The position numbers and the translations under genes were made by a program. From Sepiola atlantica (taxonomy: Eukaryota; Mollusca; Cephalopoda; Sepiida; Sepiolidae), in the NCBI GenBank assembly GCA_963556195.1, contig OY744517.1, positions 145,062,382 to 145,126,381 of the forward strand: 64,000 nt of DNA. The letters run 5' to 3'. A model generated the notes under the pieces. That model made no database searches and had not been told where the DNA came from. It saw only the letters and a list, made by a program, of their open reading frames with translations. Shown in pieces: positions 43,516-53,878 of the stretch. Every line of letters begins with the position of its first letter. Position 1 is the first letter of the stretch.

Positions 43516-43800
43516 ACTAGCTGTAAAAACTCGGCATTGCCTGGGATTCATTAATGCCATTTAAGTTTGACTTTTAAAATTGAATAAATAAATAATAATG
43601 TGTAAATCACAAAGAGATGGAAAAAATCTCAAAATGTAAGAGATAACTCATTTTTAACCTTTTAAGTTAAAACAGAAATTATCTTAAAATGGTCTCCATT
43701 GTATTAATCTTTCTTGCCGAAAAATTATTTTTTGTAAGAAACTAAAGCGAATTACACTCTTAGTGTAAAGATGATGGTGCAAGGATAACAAGAAAGGAAT
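43516..43800 (+). repeat. TACTAGC...GGCATTGCCTGGGATT repeat, copy 3
   Basis: The head TACTAGCTGTAAAAACTCGG, then CATTGCCTGGGATTCATTAA, equals the heads at 25489 and 29442. The AT-rich body to about 43800 resembles the body after 25525 only weakly. Confidence 0.45.
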
Positions 43801-45015
43801 CGCTAGTCAGAATCAAATATCGATTTGTCAAATACAACATTGCTATTTAGATCTGACTCTGAAAATCCAACCAACTTAATTGTATATGTTAGATGTTGTG
43901 GTGTTCTGACCTTGTGTAAAACTTTCCCATGTGTGTAGGCAAGTAAATACTTTATTTCATTAACTATTTCTTTCTTTTAATTTTATTTCTCACCTTGTTA
44001 TGTCTGTCCTCCTAATCGGACTACATCCAAACGCAGTAGAACAGAAATAGATCTTTATCTCGACAATCTCTTCACTCTATTTTGGCATATTTCTTGTACA
44101 TACTTATTTCTGTGTTTTGTTATTATCTCTGCCAACAAGGATAGGCTTTCATTGGCAGAATTTTTTTTTTTTTTGTCACTTTGCAAGATTATGCAAAAAA
44201 TACGCATTTGTTTAAAAAAAAAAAAATTTTTTTTTTTACAAAATCAGTTTAAAAAGTGACGCATGGACCACAAAAGAATCCCAAGGTGGATACCATATAT
44301 CGTATCACTTCTCCAGCTCTTGATGTTATAATGATGATCTGAAAACTTTTTGAAGATATGAAGAGATAAGACTTACTTGGTTGGATCATTGGCTCTTCGA
44401 GTGCTACTTAATTGGTTGTGATTCTTTAGGAGTCATCTTGATATTAATTACCAGTACTTAACACAAATAATTTACATAATTTAGGATCCTGGATGATGCC
44501 GGCTATCTCTGTTAGTGTGTAATATATCTTGAAGAAATTCAAGTTGCCACATTAACAAGTCATCTCCAGAGTCAATTGCCAGATGAAAACCATAGAATAT
44601 CAAGGCGAAAATTCATGCAAAGAAACCGTCAGAAAATGTACAGAAAAGTATCAGAATTGGAGGTGATATAAACCCAGACCCGATTCTCATTTTGATTTTG
44701 TATGAATCTTTTTCCTTGATATTGTATGGTTTTCATCTGGCAATTCACTCTGAAGATGTGATTTTCATGTGGCAATTCGAATTTGTTCAAGTATGCTTTG
44801 AATTTTGTCCAGAAACATGTGTAAGATTTCTTTTGCTCTGAAATTGACATTAAATCACAGTATGATATAACTCTGATCTGTTGTTATATCTAAATATAAA
44901 CACACCCATGCAAAGAAACTATAATTGATACAAGTGTGTTTATAGTTGTATCCTACTTCTACTTCGTATGCATATAAAAGAATTGACAGTCTTTATCTCA
45001 CTCTGTCTGTCTGTT

Positions 45016-45067
<52 letters not shown>

Positions 45068-45890
45068 TTCCGATCCATGTAAAGGAACTATAATTGATCC
45101 AAGAGTGTTTAATTAGAATAATATAAATATTTTTGTGACTAACGGAAAGAAGAAAATGCCTGGATTTCCATCAGTCGGGTGTCAGTGTTATCATTATAAG
45201 CCCATGTGGTTAAGAAAATAGTTCCGTCATCTGCCCGCGCAATCTTTTTACCATCTGCACAACCCCCTTCCCTCCTAGTTTTCCATTTGACTACTACCAC
45301 CACCATCATCATCATATGAACAACCAATTTCAAAATATGATTTAATTGTACTTTCAAAGATTTATTTGATATATATATATATATATCAATTTTTTAAAAC
45401 TTATTTTTATTTTTTAATCTATGGTTAAAGCACATGAATTTTCTTTTTTTTTTCTTCTCTCGCCCTTGTTGATATCCAACCTGTCATGGTCTCGTTTATC
45501 TGTTCATTTTTTTTCTTTTTCGTGCTTTGTATGTATGCCCACGGCGTGCGACGGTTGTGTTTCTTTTTCTCTTGTGACATAAAAGTTATTTGTCCCCACC
45601 CACTCTCCCACCATATTTGCGAATGCCACACTTCTTTCCACAAGCTCGCATCTCCTCAGTGTACTTTTACACCCACCACCCATCTACATACATTCCAAGG
45701 GCACCAGCTGTTATGTTGTATTGGTTAACTGATGCAAATCTTACTGACTGATCACTCATGAGTTCAATCCTACCTGTGGTGAGGAGACGGTTTATTGACT
45801 TAATGGATACCATCTATGACTATGGGATTGCTATACTGAGTTTGAATCCTATCGGATTCAATTACATGCTAATATTGTTCAAGAATTTTT
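43801..45890. other. Unassigned sequence with simple repeats
   Basis: A run of A then T near 44210-44240 (A13 T11), (TA)n at 45023-45059 and 45369-45386. Around 44540-44590 and 44700-44770 the words ATGAAAACCATAGAATATCA and complement-like TGTATGGTTTTCATCTGGCA pair as an inverted repeat about 150 bases apart. No gene recognised. Confidence 0.45.
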
Positions 45891-45894
45891 TTTT

Positions 45895-45995
45895 TTATAT
45901 ACACTCCAAACAAAACACATTGCCATTGAGACATAAGGGGCTACTGTGAATTAGAGGCCAGATTTATAGGGGCATCCTAAGTGGGGAGTTTACCT
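45895..45995 (-). pseudogene. LINE 3' end, subfamily A (copy k)
   Basis: The complement of the A-family 3' end: ACTCCAAACAAAACACATTG, AAGGGGCTACTGTGAATTAG, ATCCTAAGTGGGGAG. Only 3' untranslated sequence remains. Confidence 0.7.
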
Positions 45996-46299
45996 TCAGT
46001 TGTAGGTAAAATAGAAACTTGTGTTTAATTAAACGTGTACAATAGCTCATTTAAAATAATTTATCGGCACTGAATACTCAAAGAGGTCGAATCTGTCACA
46101 AACATAACCATTTTGGGATTGGTATAAGGTGAACCAAAAAAAATGCCACCCGTGCAATCCTTAATAAAATCCACAATCCTTTCTGCAAGCCAACCATTTT
46201 TGGTACAAATAAACTTTAGTCTATGCCCGAGTTGTCCATCAAATTTCAGTAACGAATGTCCAACAGTCTTTGTTTTATTACCGTTCAATAATAAGCATA

Positions 46300-46441
46300 C
46301 CTAGATATGATGTGCAGAATTGTCAATAACCCTGATGCACTCCTCTCTTGGCACTGCCATGAGTTTAACTGATGGTCCCCTTCAGTTCAGTAATAGTCTG
46401 GGGATTATTTTGATAATAATATAATTGATAACTCCACAGAT

Positions 46442-46445
<4 letters not shown>
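46300..46445 (-). pseudogene. Mariner-like transposase remnant of element III
   Basis: On the minus strand, starting directly after the (CA)n run: LWSYQ, then YQNNPQTITELKGTI, then words equivalent to MPREQYVKVIDNS with frameshifts. It matches 30735-30900 of element II and starts at the same codon. Inactive. Confidence 0.75.

Positions 46446-46495
<50 letters not shown>
46446..46495. repeat. (TG)n microsatellite
   Basis: 25 TG units, then G-rich and C11 runs to 46519. It marks the internal deletion junction of mariner element III. Confidence 0.95.
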
Positions 46496-46498
<3 letters not shown>

Positions 46499-46504
46499 GG
46501 GGTC

Positions 46505-47155
46505 AACTCACCCCCCCCCCCATACACACATGCCCCTATAAATCTGGTCTCTAATTCACAGTAGCTTGTTATGTCTCGATGGCAATGTGTTTTGTTTGGA
46601 GTGTAACCAACAAGTATCCTATATTTCTACAAAGCCACCATTCGAGTATTGTTGCCATATCTGGGCTGGTGCACCAACCACTAGTCTCTCCCTCTTAGGC
46701 AGGGTTCAAAAAAAGAGTCTCTAATATAATAGGTTTAACACTGTCTACCTAGGTCCAACCACTGTCCCATCGCCGCAATGTTGTATTCTTCTGCTTGTTT
46801 TACAAATACTTCAACGGAATGTGTTCCGACGAACTTGCTACACTTGTGCCCCCCTCAAGGTAAATACCCCCTACCAATCCAACAATCAGCAAAATCACAC
46901 CACTTCACTGTAGAGGTCTCCAGATGTCGGAACCCTTTCTACTCGAATAGCTCTACTGGAACTGCTTGCATTTGGAATTACCTCCCTGCTCCCCGTTTCC
47001 CTGACTGTACCAACATGCAGAAATAAATGTAATGTGAACAAGCATCTTGCTGCACAATTCCCCACTTAGGGGCCAAATTTATAGGGGCATCCTAATTCAC
47101 AGTAGCCCCTTACATCTTGGTGGTAGTGTGTCTTGTTTAAGGTGAATTGAAAAAA
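46505..47155 (+). pseudogene. LINE RT 3' fragment, subfamily A (copy l, composite)
   Basis: It starts with a stray A-family 3' end (46525-46605: GCCCCTATAAATCTGGTCTC ... TTTGTTTGGAGTG). Then comes an RT fragment from ATATTTCTACAAAGCCACCA to the C-terminus (frame 46778-47026 with SHHFTVEVSRCRNPFYSNS), and a second 3' end to 47155. So two insertions, or one plus a rearrangement. It is nested in mariner element III. Confidence 0.75.
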
Positions 47156-47351
47156 AATATATATTAAAATTAGAATCACATCTCCTACTGATGAGACGAT
47201 CACCAAAGTATCCCCACATATAATTAACTGTTGGACATTAATGACTGAAACTTTGTGGACAAATCAAGCATAGACTGAAGTTTATTTTTACCAAATAGGG
47301 TTGAATTGCAGAAAGGATTAGTGGCATTTATTTGGTTTCACTCCATATAAT

Positions 47352-47474
47352 GGCTACGACATAATCACGCTGACACGTCGGTTCCCCGTTAGCTCACCGA
47401 AGTTAAGCAATGTTGAGCCTGGCTAGTACTAAATGGGTGACCGTTTGGGAACACTAGGCACTGTATGTGACCTG
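47352..47474 (+). pseudogene. 5S rRNA-derived sequence, copy 2
   Basis: GGCTACGACATAATCACGCT, TCACCGAAGTTAAGCAATGT, TGAGCCTGGCTAGTACTAAA, TGGGTGACCG and GGGAACACTAGGCACTGTAT align in order with nearly the whole of 5S rRNA. Internal promoter elements (A box region and the GGGTGACC C-box) are better kept than in the other two copies. It starts a few bases after the end of mariner element III. Substitutions make a functional 5S gene unlikely. Confidence 0.88.
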
Positions 47475-47739
47475 GAGTTGATATGAGCACTACCAAGTTC
47501 TATTATGCCCACAGAAAAGTTAGGACACATAGAGTATTTGCCTGACTCCTCGAGCACGTCCCCGGACGTTATGGGAAAACAACAACAATGGCTACTAAGG
47601 CAGACTATGAAATTTGGAAGAGAAATTAAAATCCAATTGAATTTATTGTTTATTTATGCACCAATAATGTTGGTAAAAGAATGAACGCAGAATTTCTCTT
47701 GAGCTATTCGTAAAATAGCAACTTGTGTCCAATTAATCA
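47475..47739. other. Unassigned sequence after the 5S-like copy
   Basis: It may include the tail of a 5S-derived repeat. An AACAACAACA run lies near 47579. The shared body words of the other two 5S-like copies are not obvious here. Confidence 0.35.
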
Positions 47740-47995
47740 TACTAGCAAAAATATACTCCCTCTGGTCGCATATTTTCGTTAGCCTTAAAGATCGTATCAT
47801 GACAAAAGAATATATACTACAGTGCTTCTCACAGGAAGAGATAATGCCTGGGAGGATAATATCATGATAAACGAATTTATACTGCATCTACCCTACAGAC
47901 ACTATACTCCTTCCTCTAAAGGAGGCAGTAATGCCTGGGAGGATAGTCTCATGACAACAGAACAGATACTACACTATCCCACCCCCTGAACTGAG
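47740..47995 (+). repeat. Tandem repeat, about 75-85 bp, with TACTAGC-type head
   Basis: AATGCCTGGGAGGATAATAT and AATGCCTGGGAGGATAGTCT occur about 80 bases apart, each followed by CATGA.AA and a TATACT/GATACTACA word ending in TACCC/TATCCC. A more diverged first unit lies near 47790-47838. The last unit contains GAACAGATACTACAC, which equals the complement of a U2 5' segment. Confidence 0.55.
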
Positions 47996-48479
47996 CATTG
48001 AAAGATAATACATTAGTCTGAAATAGTACAGTAAACTGAATTAGCATTAAAAGATAATACAATAGTACATCAATAGAAGTAATAATATAGTTCGGCTTCA
48101 GATAGACAAATACTAAATCTCGATTAGTAAGAGGTATTGTTTCGGCATTAGGTAACCGATAAAGGGTTTAAGCTGTAAAACTGACAAACCAAACTTGGAT
48201 CGGCTATTTTTTTTATCTCTGACAAGGAGGTTATGTTTTCCCCGACATCTTCATGAATGTTTTACCGGTGCTATATCTTTGGCTGAGGCAATCTTTATTA
48301 GATTTTGGAAGTTATTGGAATCTGCATCAAAATCTAGGAATATAATTTGTCAATGTGATGGCTGTTATCATTGTAATGTAAGTAAGCGATGTGTAGAACA
48401 ACGTTTGATGAACTTTAGCTTTAAAAATATGGTTAATGAGAAATCACAATTCGCACATAAAATGCATACAATAAAACAT

Positions 48480-48480
<1 letters not shown>
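47996..48480. other. Unassigned sequence with an unrecognised open frame
   Basis: The plus frame 48195-48482 (95 codons) includes a Cys-rich part, CQCDGCYHCNVSKRC. I do not recognise a family, and it ends just before a T30 run (48483-48512). A block at 48070-48110 is shared with 18430-18475. Probably an old repeat fragment; coding is possible but unsupported. Confidence 0.35.

Positions 48481-48482
<2 letters not shown>

Positions 48483-48512
<30 letters not shown>
48483..48512. repeat. Poly-T run
   Basis: 30 T with no interruption. It could be the poly-A tail of a minus-strand retrocopy, but nothing recognisable lies to its right. Confidence 0.8.
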
Positions 48513-48515
<3 letters not shown>

Positions 48516-48915
48516 AGATATTGGATTTAAGAAACAACTCCTGGATTTCATAGACCATAACGAACTGACGTTTTCTTTTTCTTTTTTTTTTTTACTGAAC
48601 AAAGCTATAGAAATGCGTGAACAAATCATTCATTGAATCCGTATGAAGTTACTAAGTACATATTAACCTGGGCTATCCATTTTTAAGAGATTGTATCTAT
48701 CATTCACTGACATTATGCACATGGTGGATCAAACGATGAATGTCATACACTTTGTTTCAGGTTTGCTGCTCTAAAAAATATATATAAAAAATTTAGCAAG
48801 TGTAAAGTATGTATCATCAGCATCATATTCGGTTTAACATAAGTTTTACATGCTGACATGTGTTTGACGGCGTTTAGAAATTGACTTTCAAACTAACCTA
48901 TTTCTGGCCAATTTT

Positions 48916-49110
48916 CTACTTCCTTGGTCTTTTGGCTAGGAGCAAAGTGTAGAATCTGTTCTGATACTACACTTAATATTTTCTGTCCTCGGTCAGTCTA
49001 GAAGAATTTCTCCTTCACTGAGGCAATTTTAATTTTTGTTCCAATCTAGCATGCCCCTTTTTGGGAGCTAGATTTTCCCCACATTAAAATTCGACCTTGT
49101 GTCTAAGTAA
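48916..49110 (+). repeat. U2 snRNA-headed repeat (SINE-like), copy 1
   Basis: CTTCCTTGGTCTTTTGGCTA, GGAGCAAAGTGTAGAATCTG and TTCTGATACTACACTTAATA match the first 60-75 bases of U2 snRNA in order. Then a non-U2 body (CCAATCTAGCATGCCCC, TTTTGGGAGCTAGATTTTCC) is shared with 57885-58065. It differs from the 12.2/15.2-kb family, whose body is unrelated. Probably a U2 pseudogene-derived SINE. Confidence 0.7.
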
Positions 49111-49846
49111 ATAGGAATTTATCTCTGGTCAGTTCTTTATTTGTCCCTCTTATTTCTCAGATCCATCTTTATCACTTCCTTCCCTGTTTTCCTTGGCCTA
49201 CTCCTGTGGGCTGACCATGCTATTTAAACTGTTCTACATTTACCAACTCAATAACTCTCATCCATTCTTTTAATGTTACCAAACCAACAAAGTCTCCTGT
49301 TCTGTAGACATCTCCTTATATTGTCCAGATTTAATATTCATCTGAAATTAAATCTGGAAAGTATAGGGAGTTGTGATTTCATTGAATTTTGTTTGTTATA
49401 AAAAGCAACTAGACTGGGTTTTAAAAATTAAACCTGTCAACATAAAAATGTATATTGTTATTTATGTATGAGACTTCATACATGTTCTAATTAAGTCGTT
49501 TTTCCCCCTGCAACTTCAGACATTATAGGAAAATGGCCGACCACTTCATATGATACACCTTTTCAGCTAACCATCTACAGCAATTGCTAGTGCGTGTTTC
49601 ACAAAAAAATAATTGCATTTAATCTTTTTACAGAGATCCTTACATTTATTTTGATCTACCTGTCTCTCACAAATACATCTCCTACAAAGACGGTAGCAAA
49701 CCTTTTTACTCGACTGATTTTCACACTTCACCGCTTTCTGCTGAACACATTCTTAGCCAGAAGTGGCAATTCTCAGGTGTTATGCCGTTATGACCTGATT
49801 GTTGATCAACCCCCTTATCTGTTGTGTCGTAGGTCCCGAGTTTAAA
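49111..49846. other. Unassigned sequence
   Basis: No gene recognised. The plus frames 49594-49999 have no motif and overlap the family F arm. Confidence 0.4.
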
Positions 49847-49945
49847 AAGATGCAGAAGGTCGGAGGTTACATAGGCCGAAACGTGACAATAACAACCAAT
49901 ATTAGAATAGTAGTTTTAATAATCAAAACAATGTTGATTATCAAT
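49847..49945 (+). repeat. Foldback repeat family F, single arm
   Basis: GAAGGTCGGAGGTTACATAG, CGAAACGTGACAATAACAAC and AGAATAGTAGTTTTAATAAT equal the right arm of copies 1 and 3. No opposing arm found nearby. Confidence 0.6.
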
Positions 49946-50457
49946 CCTTGTTTTAAAAGTTTTCAAAAAAACTTTTGTATATGTAAAACTTTGATTTGAC
50001 TTTCATATTTTTTTATATTTTTACAAAACACTTGTTCAGGTGAGATATTTTTGTTCTTTGTGGATGTCTGCACTCTCTAAGTACTTTTGATCGCAGACTA
50101 TGAAATCCCCTGTGCCAAATCCACATCTTTCTGAACTTGTTATTATTTATGTTAATGTATGACAATACGATACAATCTGACAAATTGTAAACAGCCGAGG
50201 TTGTCATGTTCTGAGTAACTAAACACTGATTCAATGAATGATTTATACTGAGCATTTATTAAGCTTTGTTCAGTAAAATTAAAAGGTCAGTTCGTTCTGG
50301 CCTATGTGATGCAGAAGTTGGTCCTTAAATCTAATATTGAATAAATCGGTCGGAAAAACGCAAACCGATATTGACAAATGATCACAATTGTAGAAGTTAA
50401 GAGTTGAGAGTATATGTTGTAATTAAACCCCTGTTTCACCAGAAATTTTCAACATGA
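49946..50457. other. Unassigned sequence
   Basis: No gene or repeat recognised. Confidence 0.4.
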
Positions 50458-50530
50458 TAGTTGAACTAGTTCTCCAGTCTGGTTATCTCTATAAAGGATC
50501 CGGGTTCAATTCCTGCGACAGCAGCAACTC
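50458..50530 (+). repeat. tRNA-like sequence (degraded)
   Basis: GTTGAACTAGTTCTCCAGTC and TCTGGTTATC are followed by GGATCCGGGTTCAATTCCTG, a good B-box/T-arm at tRNA spacing. Acceptor pairing is poor. Probably a SINE head. Confidence 0.45.
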
Positions 50531-50689
50531 TATTTGTTTTATCGAGATCGGATGACATGATTTAATTTGTTCTTAATTTAAATATTGTCTTAAAAGGAAG
50601 TTCTCAATAAATAACTATTTTGTGGTGGGTTAGGCATAAAGTGGTCACAGTATTTTAAGTGAAGTGAGGCTATGTGTACGCAATGTGAA

Positions 50690-51060
50690 GATGTATGATT
50701 GAAAGTGAAACCTGGCCAATGAAGGTTAAGGACATGCGTTGCATGGGGAGAAATGATATGAGAATGATACGGTGGATGTGTAATGTGAGTCTTAAAGACA
50801 AGCTTGGATCTGATGACCTCGGAGGAAGATTAAATTTGAACAGTATAGAGAGAGGTGTGCAGAACAGGAGACTTTTAAGGTATGGTCACATTGAAAGAAT
50901 GGATGAGAGTTCTTGGGTTAGTAGGTGTAAAACAGTTGAAGCAGCAGGTTCAGTTTACAGGGGAAGGTCAAGGAAAATATGAGAGGAAGTGATAAGAATG
51001 GACTTGAGAGAAAGGTAGATAAATAAAGACGGGGCCAGAGATAGATTAGTTTGAAAGTCA
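50690..51060 (+). pseudogene. LINE RT C-terminal fragment (fifth type)
   Basis: The frame 50695-50982 shows ESETWPMKVKDMRC, RMIRWMCNVSLKDK and RRLLRYGHIERMDES, the standard (Y)GSETW ... RMVRWMCNV ... GRLRWFGHVER block after the RT domain. Beyond a stop, EEVIRMDLRER and NKDGARDRLV continue. It starts just before the SETW motif, so the catalytic part is missing. Confidence 0.75.
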
Positions 51061-51439
51061 ATTTCTAAAAGACATTTAACGCATGCCAGCATATAAAACT
51101 GTGGTTAGACCGAATATGATGATTCGATTATGTTAAATTCATCCGATAAATACTGTGGGATTCATGTTTTTAAAGCACAGGTAAAGTCCTATTATAAGGC
51201 CTGTTTTGAATAGTAGTTTTAACTTTAAGGCCTTGAGAATCAAATACTCACATAATAATATACATCACAGATGCCTCATGAAAGCAGTAAGTAAAGTAGA
51301 AAAGTGAATGATATACACAATGAGATTATTTAACAATTTAAAAGCAAAATCTTCTAAAAAAAAGAGTTAAAAAGCCTAAGAGAATTGTGACTTAGCTAGT
51401 GACAAAGTTCTGATTACAAACACTCACATAATCTATATA

Positions 51440-51940
51440 AAAATCCAGATATAATGATACTAGACCTTATGTCTAGAATCTTTATTCTAATTTTGATGAA
51501 AATCCATTACATCATTTTGATTTTAGAAAATGTCTAAAATTTAAGGCTTAAGCTTAAGGGGTCTTAAGAAATTGAAATTTAAGGGATCTTACTTAATTGG
51601 TGTCTAAATACTATGGATAAAATTTAATGCAAATCTAAAATATTAAAATTTTTCGAATAGGAGGTTGTGCCCATATTATACCCCCTAACAATCCTTTAAA
51701 ATACTACAAAGAAAATGAAACCAGGGGGAATATTTATTAATTCAGGTCTTATACCTATTGCTGAAATTTCACAGATATGTGAGGTATCTGGATTTTTTCG
51801 AAGGGCCCCCCCCCTTTGTATCCTCTTTGCATAAAACTAAATTAAACTTAATATAGCCCACATTATGATTCCTTACGCCTAGCAGCTGTTTCGAAATTCA
51901 TAATGCAGTTAATTAGTTGAGGAATTAATCCTGTATATAT
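51440..51940 (-). repeat. Dispersed repeat K, copy 2 (about 500 bp)
   Basis: Reverse-orientation match to 36940-37430 with the same block order. It is interrupted by a C run near 51808-51815. It ends near AATTAGTTGAGGAATTAATC, next to a short TA run. Confidence 0.75.
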
Positions 51941-51974
51941 ATAGACATACACGTACCTAACTTATATATATATA

Positions 51975-52323
51975 CAGGGTGGCCCAGAAGTCCCTACAAC
52001 TTTTTGTAAACATCAACAAATGAACAAGAAGCACAGACTTAACCTCCTGCGACAACGCGTTGTGGGAAATGCTCAAGCCCAATATCGTGTCCACAAAATG
52101 TTGCACAAGGGAAGACCTCAAAGATATCATCAAACAGGAAATTATGCACATTAACACGTCTACACTGACAGCTATTCATAACTGCACATTTAGACGCATG
52201 CAATTGATCACTCAAGTTATTACCATATTTTCTTATAATAAATTGTTGTTGCTTTAAATAAAAGTATTGTTACTTGTTCACTTGTTGATGTTTACAAAAA
52301 GTCGTAGGGACTTCTGGGCCACC

Positions 52324-52326
<3 letters not shown>
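51975..52326 (+). mobile_element. Mariner-type MITE (element V)
   Basis: Terminal inverted repeats of about 45 bases, nearly identical: CAGGGTGGCCCAGAAGTCCC, TACAACTTTTTGTAAACATC against TACGACTTTTTGTAAACATC on the right end read in reverse. TA lies on both sides; a 40-base (TA)n tract follows on the right. The high similarity of the ends suggests a fairly recent copy. The interior encodes a transposase tail (next entry). Confidence 0.9.
52060..52257 (+). pseudogene. Mariner-like transposase tail in element V
   Basis: TREDLKDIIKQEIMHINTST and RRMQLITQ resemble the last helices of mariner-like transposases (LK..I..EI...RRM). No catalytic residue. Open only because it is short; it stops before the right terminal repeat. 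Confidence 0.55.

Positions 52327-52366
<40 letters not shown>
52327..52366. repeat. (TA)n microsatellite
   Basis: A TA tract on the right of MITE V and on the left of the next repeat motif. Confidence 0.95.
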
Positions 52367-52368
<2 letters not shown>

Positions 52369-52410
52369 CAACCAATGAATCCCAGGCAACGTCGGGTAGG
52401 GACAGTTTGT
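52367..52410 (-). repeat. TACTAGC-family end, reverse orientation
   Basis: TGAATCCCAGGCAACGTCGG is the complement of CCGACGTTGCCTGGGATTCA, the head seen at 29.4 and 43.5 kb. Confidence 0.5.
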
Positions 52411-52761
52411 ATAATATATATTGCAATTTCTTTTTTTTCTTACACTAACACAAACCGTTTTCTGTTACAAACTAGTTTATTAACCTCAAAAACCTGTTGG
52501 CTGCTTTCAGTTGCAAATAAATAAAAAAAAACGAAATAACAAGTTTTATACTTTCTTGTTTTTATACAAAAAGCTTAATATTGGAAGAAGTATAATTAGT
52601 ACCGCTAAACTAACGTCTGTTACAACTTCTGTTTAAAACGCTGTCTCTCTTTCTCTGTTGTGACATTACGAACTACAACTCTCACCAAAATGTGTTCTCA
52701 AACCCAAGGGAAAACAACTTCAAACAAAGAAACTATTGCTTCAATTACTCAAACAGTTGTA
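52411..52761. other. Unassigned sequence
   Basis: No gene recognised. The frame 52660-52917 starts here and enters the mariner element, so it is chance. Confidence 0.45.
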
Positions 52762-53878
52762 CAGGGTGTTCTGGATAAATTCGATACTTTTGGGAAAGAA
52801 ATAAATGTCATATCTTGGCTAATAATTCAAAGTGCATCTCTTACAGAACCATTTGCCAAAGAAACTGCTCTGAGTCTTCCCCATGGCCTCCAGACAAGAC
52901 CAAACGGTGTCCTCTGACATTGCAGACGTTGTGATTGGTATCTTTCTCAACTATGTCCCCTCCCCCACATAATAGTTCATAGGTTTGCAATTAGGCGAGT
53001 TGAGTAGTGGGGCAGATATTGGGACTGAAGTGGTAGTTCTCAAACAGCCACTTCTGGGTTTTCTTGGAGGTGTGACATGAAGTTGAATCCTGCTGTCACA
53101 CATATAACTTTCCTGTGTCCAACTTCTCTGCTCATCACTTTACAACTCATTATAGCTATTTGAATTGAGTGAGTCCCTTTTCAAAGATGTGGGGTGGTAT
53201 GTCCTAGTTTTCACTTAAAACATACCCAAAGACCATCACAGTTTGAGGGAACTTGGTCTTCATTATGTGCAGGACTGGTGTTCGGCATGTTGTGCAACTG
53301 GCCCTGAGAAGAACGAGAGAATCCTTTGGGTGTTTTACCTCGTTGAGGAGTTCTTGACTTTTGTAAGGCAGTTCTCTTGGACCTTGACAGTAAGTAGTTG
53401 GCCTTTGCAAATCTTGTATGTGGAGTAGCAAAGATCGTCGTTCAGCACTTCCTTCATAGTTACCACTCTGACGCTCACCTCTCTTGCCAATGTCCGCATT
53501 GCTTTACCTTGATTCTGCCGCACCACTTTTTGAAGTTTCTCAAATTTTAGGGGAGCGGCCAGTCAGAATGCCTGCTATGATCCTTCCTTCTAGCCGCTGC
53601 TTCCATATCGGTCACAATTCTCTAGCTCATATCTCAAGGAATTCCAGTTATTAAAGGAGCATTGCGCTGCAACTAATATTTCCAATTTTTAAATCCGACA
53701 CAAATCATCATGATGCAAGTCATTCTATTCTAATATTTTGGTGCTTTCCGGTCAGCCATGGTCTCCAGCTCTCAAACCCACCAATAGTACATAGAAACAG
53801 TTACCGCTATTAAATACTTCAGATGGTATTGAAATGAAAGAATATCAAAATATTATCAAATTTGTTTCAAACACCCTG
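52762..53878 (-). pseudogene. Decayed full-length-size mariner (element VI)
   Basis: Ends CAGGGTGTTCTGGATAAATT and, on the right, the complement of CAGGGTGTTTGAAACAAATT, with TA on both sides; 1117 bp. On the minus strand, in several frames: KAMRTLAREVSVRVVTMKEV (about 53506-53447, DNA-binding helix-turn-helix), LLNEVKHPKDS, KTKFPQTVMVFGYVLSEN (catalytic core), and LLNSPNCKPMNYYVG (about 53004-52960). The usual form of the last motif is NSPDLNPLDYYVWG; here the catalytic Asp before YYV is Asn. Many stops and frameshifts; inactive. Confidence 0.85.

Larger units (their letters stand above)
46127..47345 (-). mobile_element. Internally deleted mariner-like element (III), with LINE DNA nested inside
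   Basis: Left arm 46127-46290 (AGGTGAACCAAAAAAAATGC, then TTGGTACAAATAAACTTTAG) and right arm 47216-47345 (TGAAGTTTATTTTTACCAAA, ending GTTTCACTCC) are the same long terminal repeats as element II. A transposase remnant lies at 46300-46445 on the minus strand. Between it and the right arm sit a (TG)n tract and a LINE fragment (46505-47155). TA-type flanks occur on both sides. Confidence 0.8.

Noticed and set aside
48195..48482. Open frame with a Cys cluster CQCDGCYHCNVSKRC as a zinc-binding protein
   Set aside because: No known domain spacing, low support, ends beside a poly-T run; kept only as an unrecognised frame.
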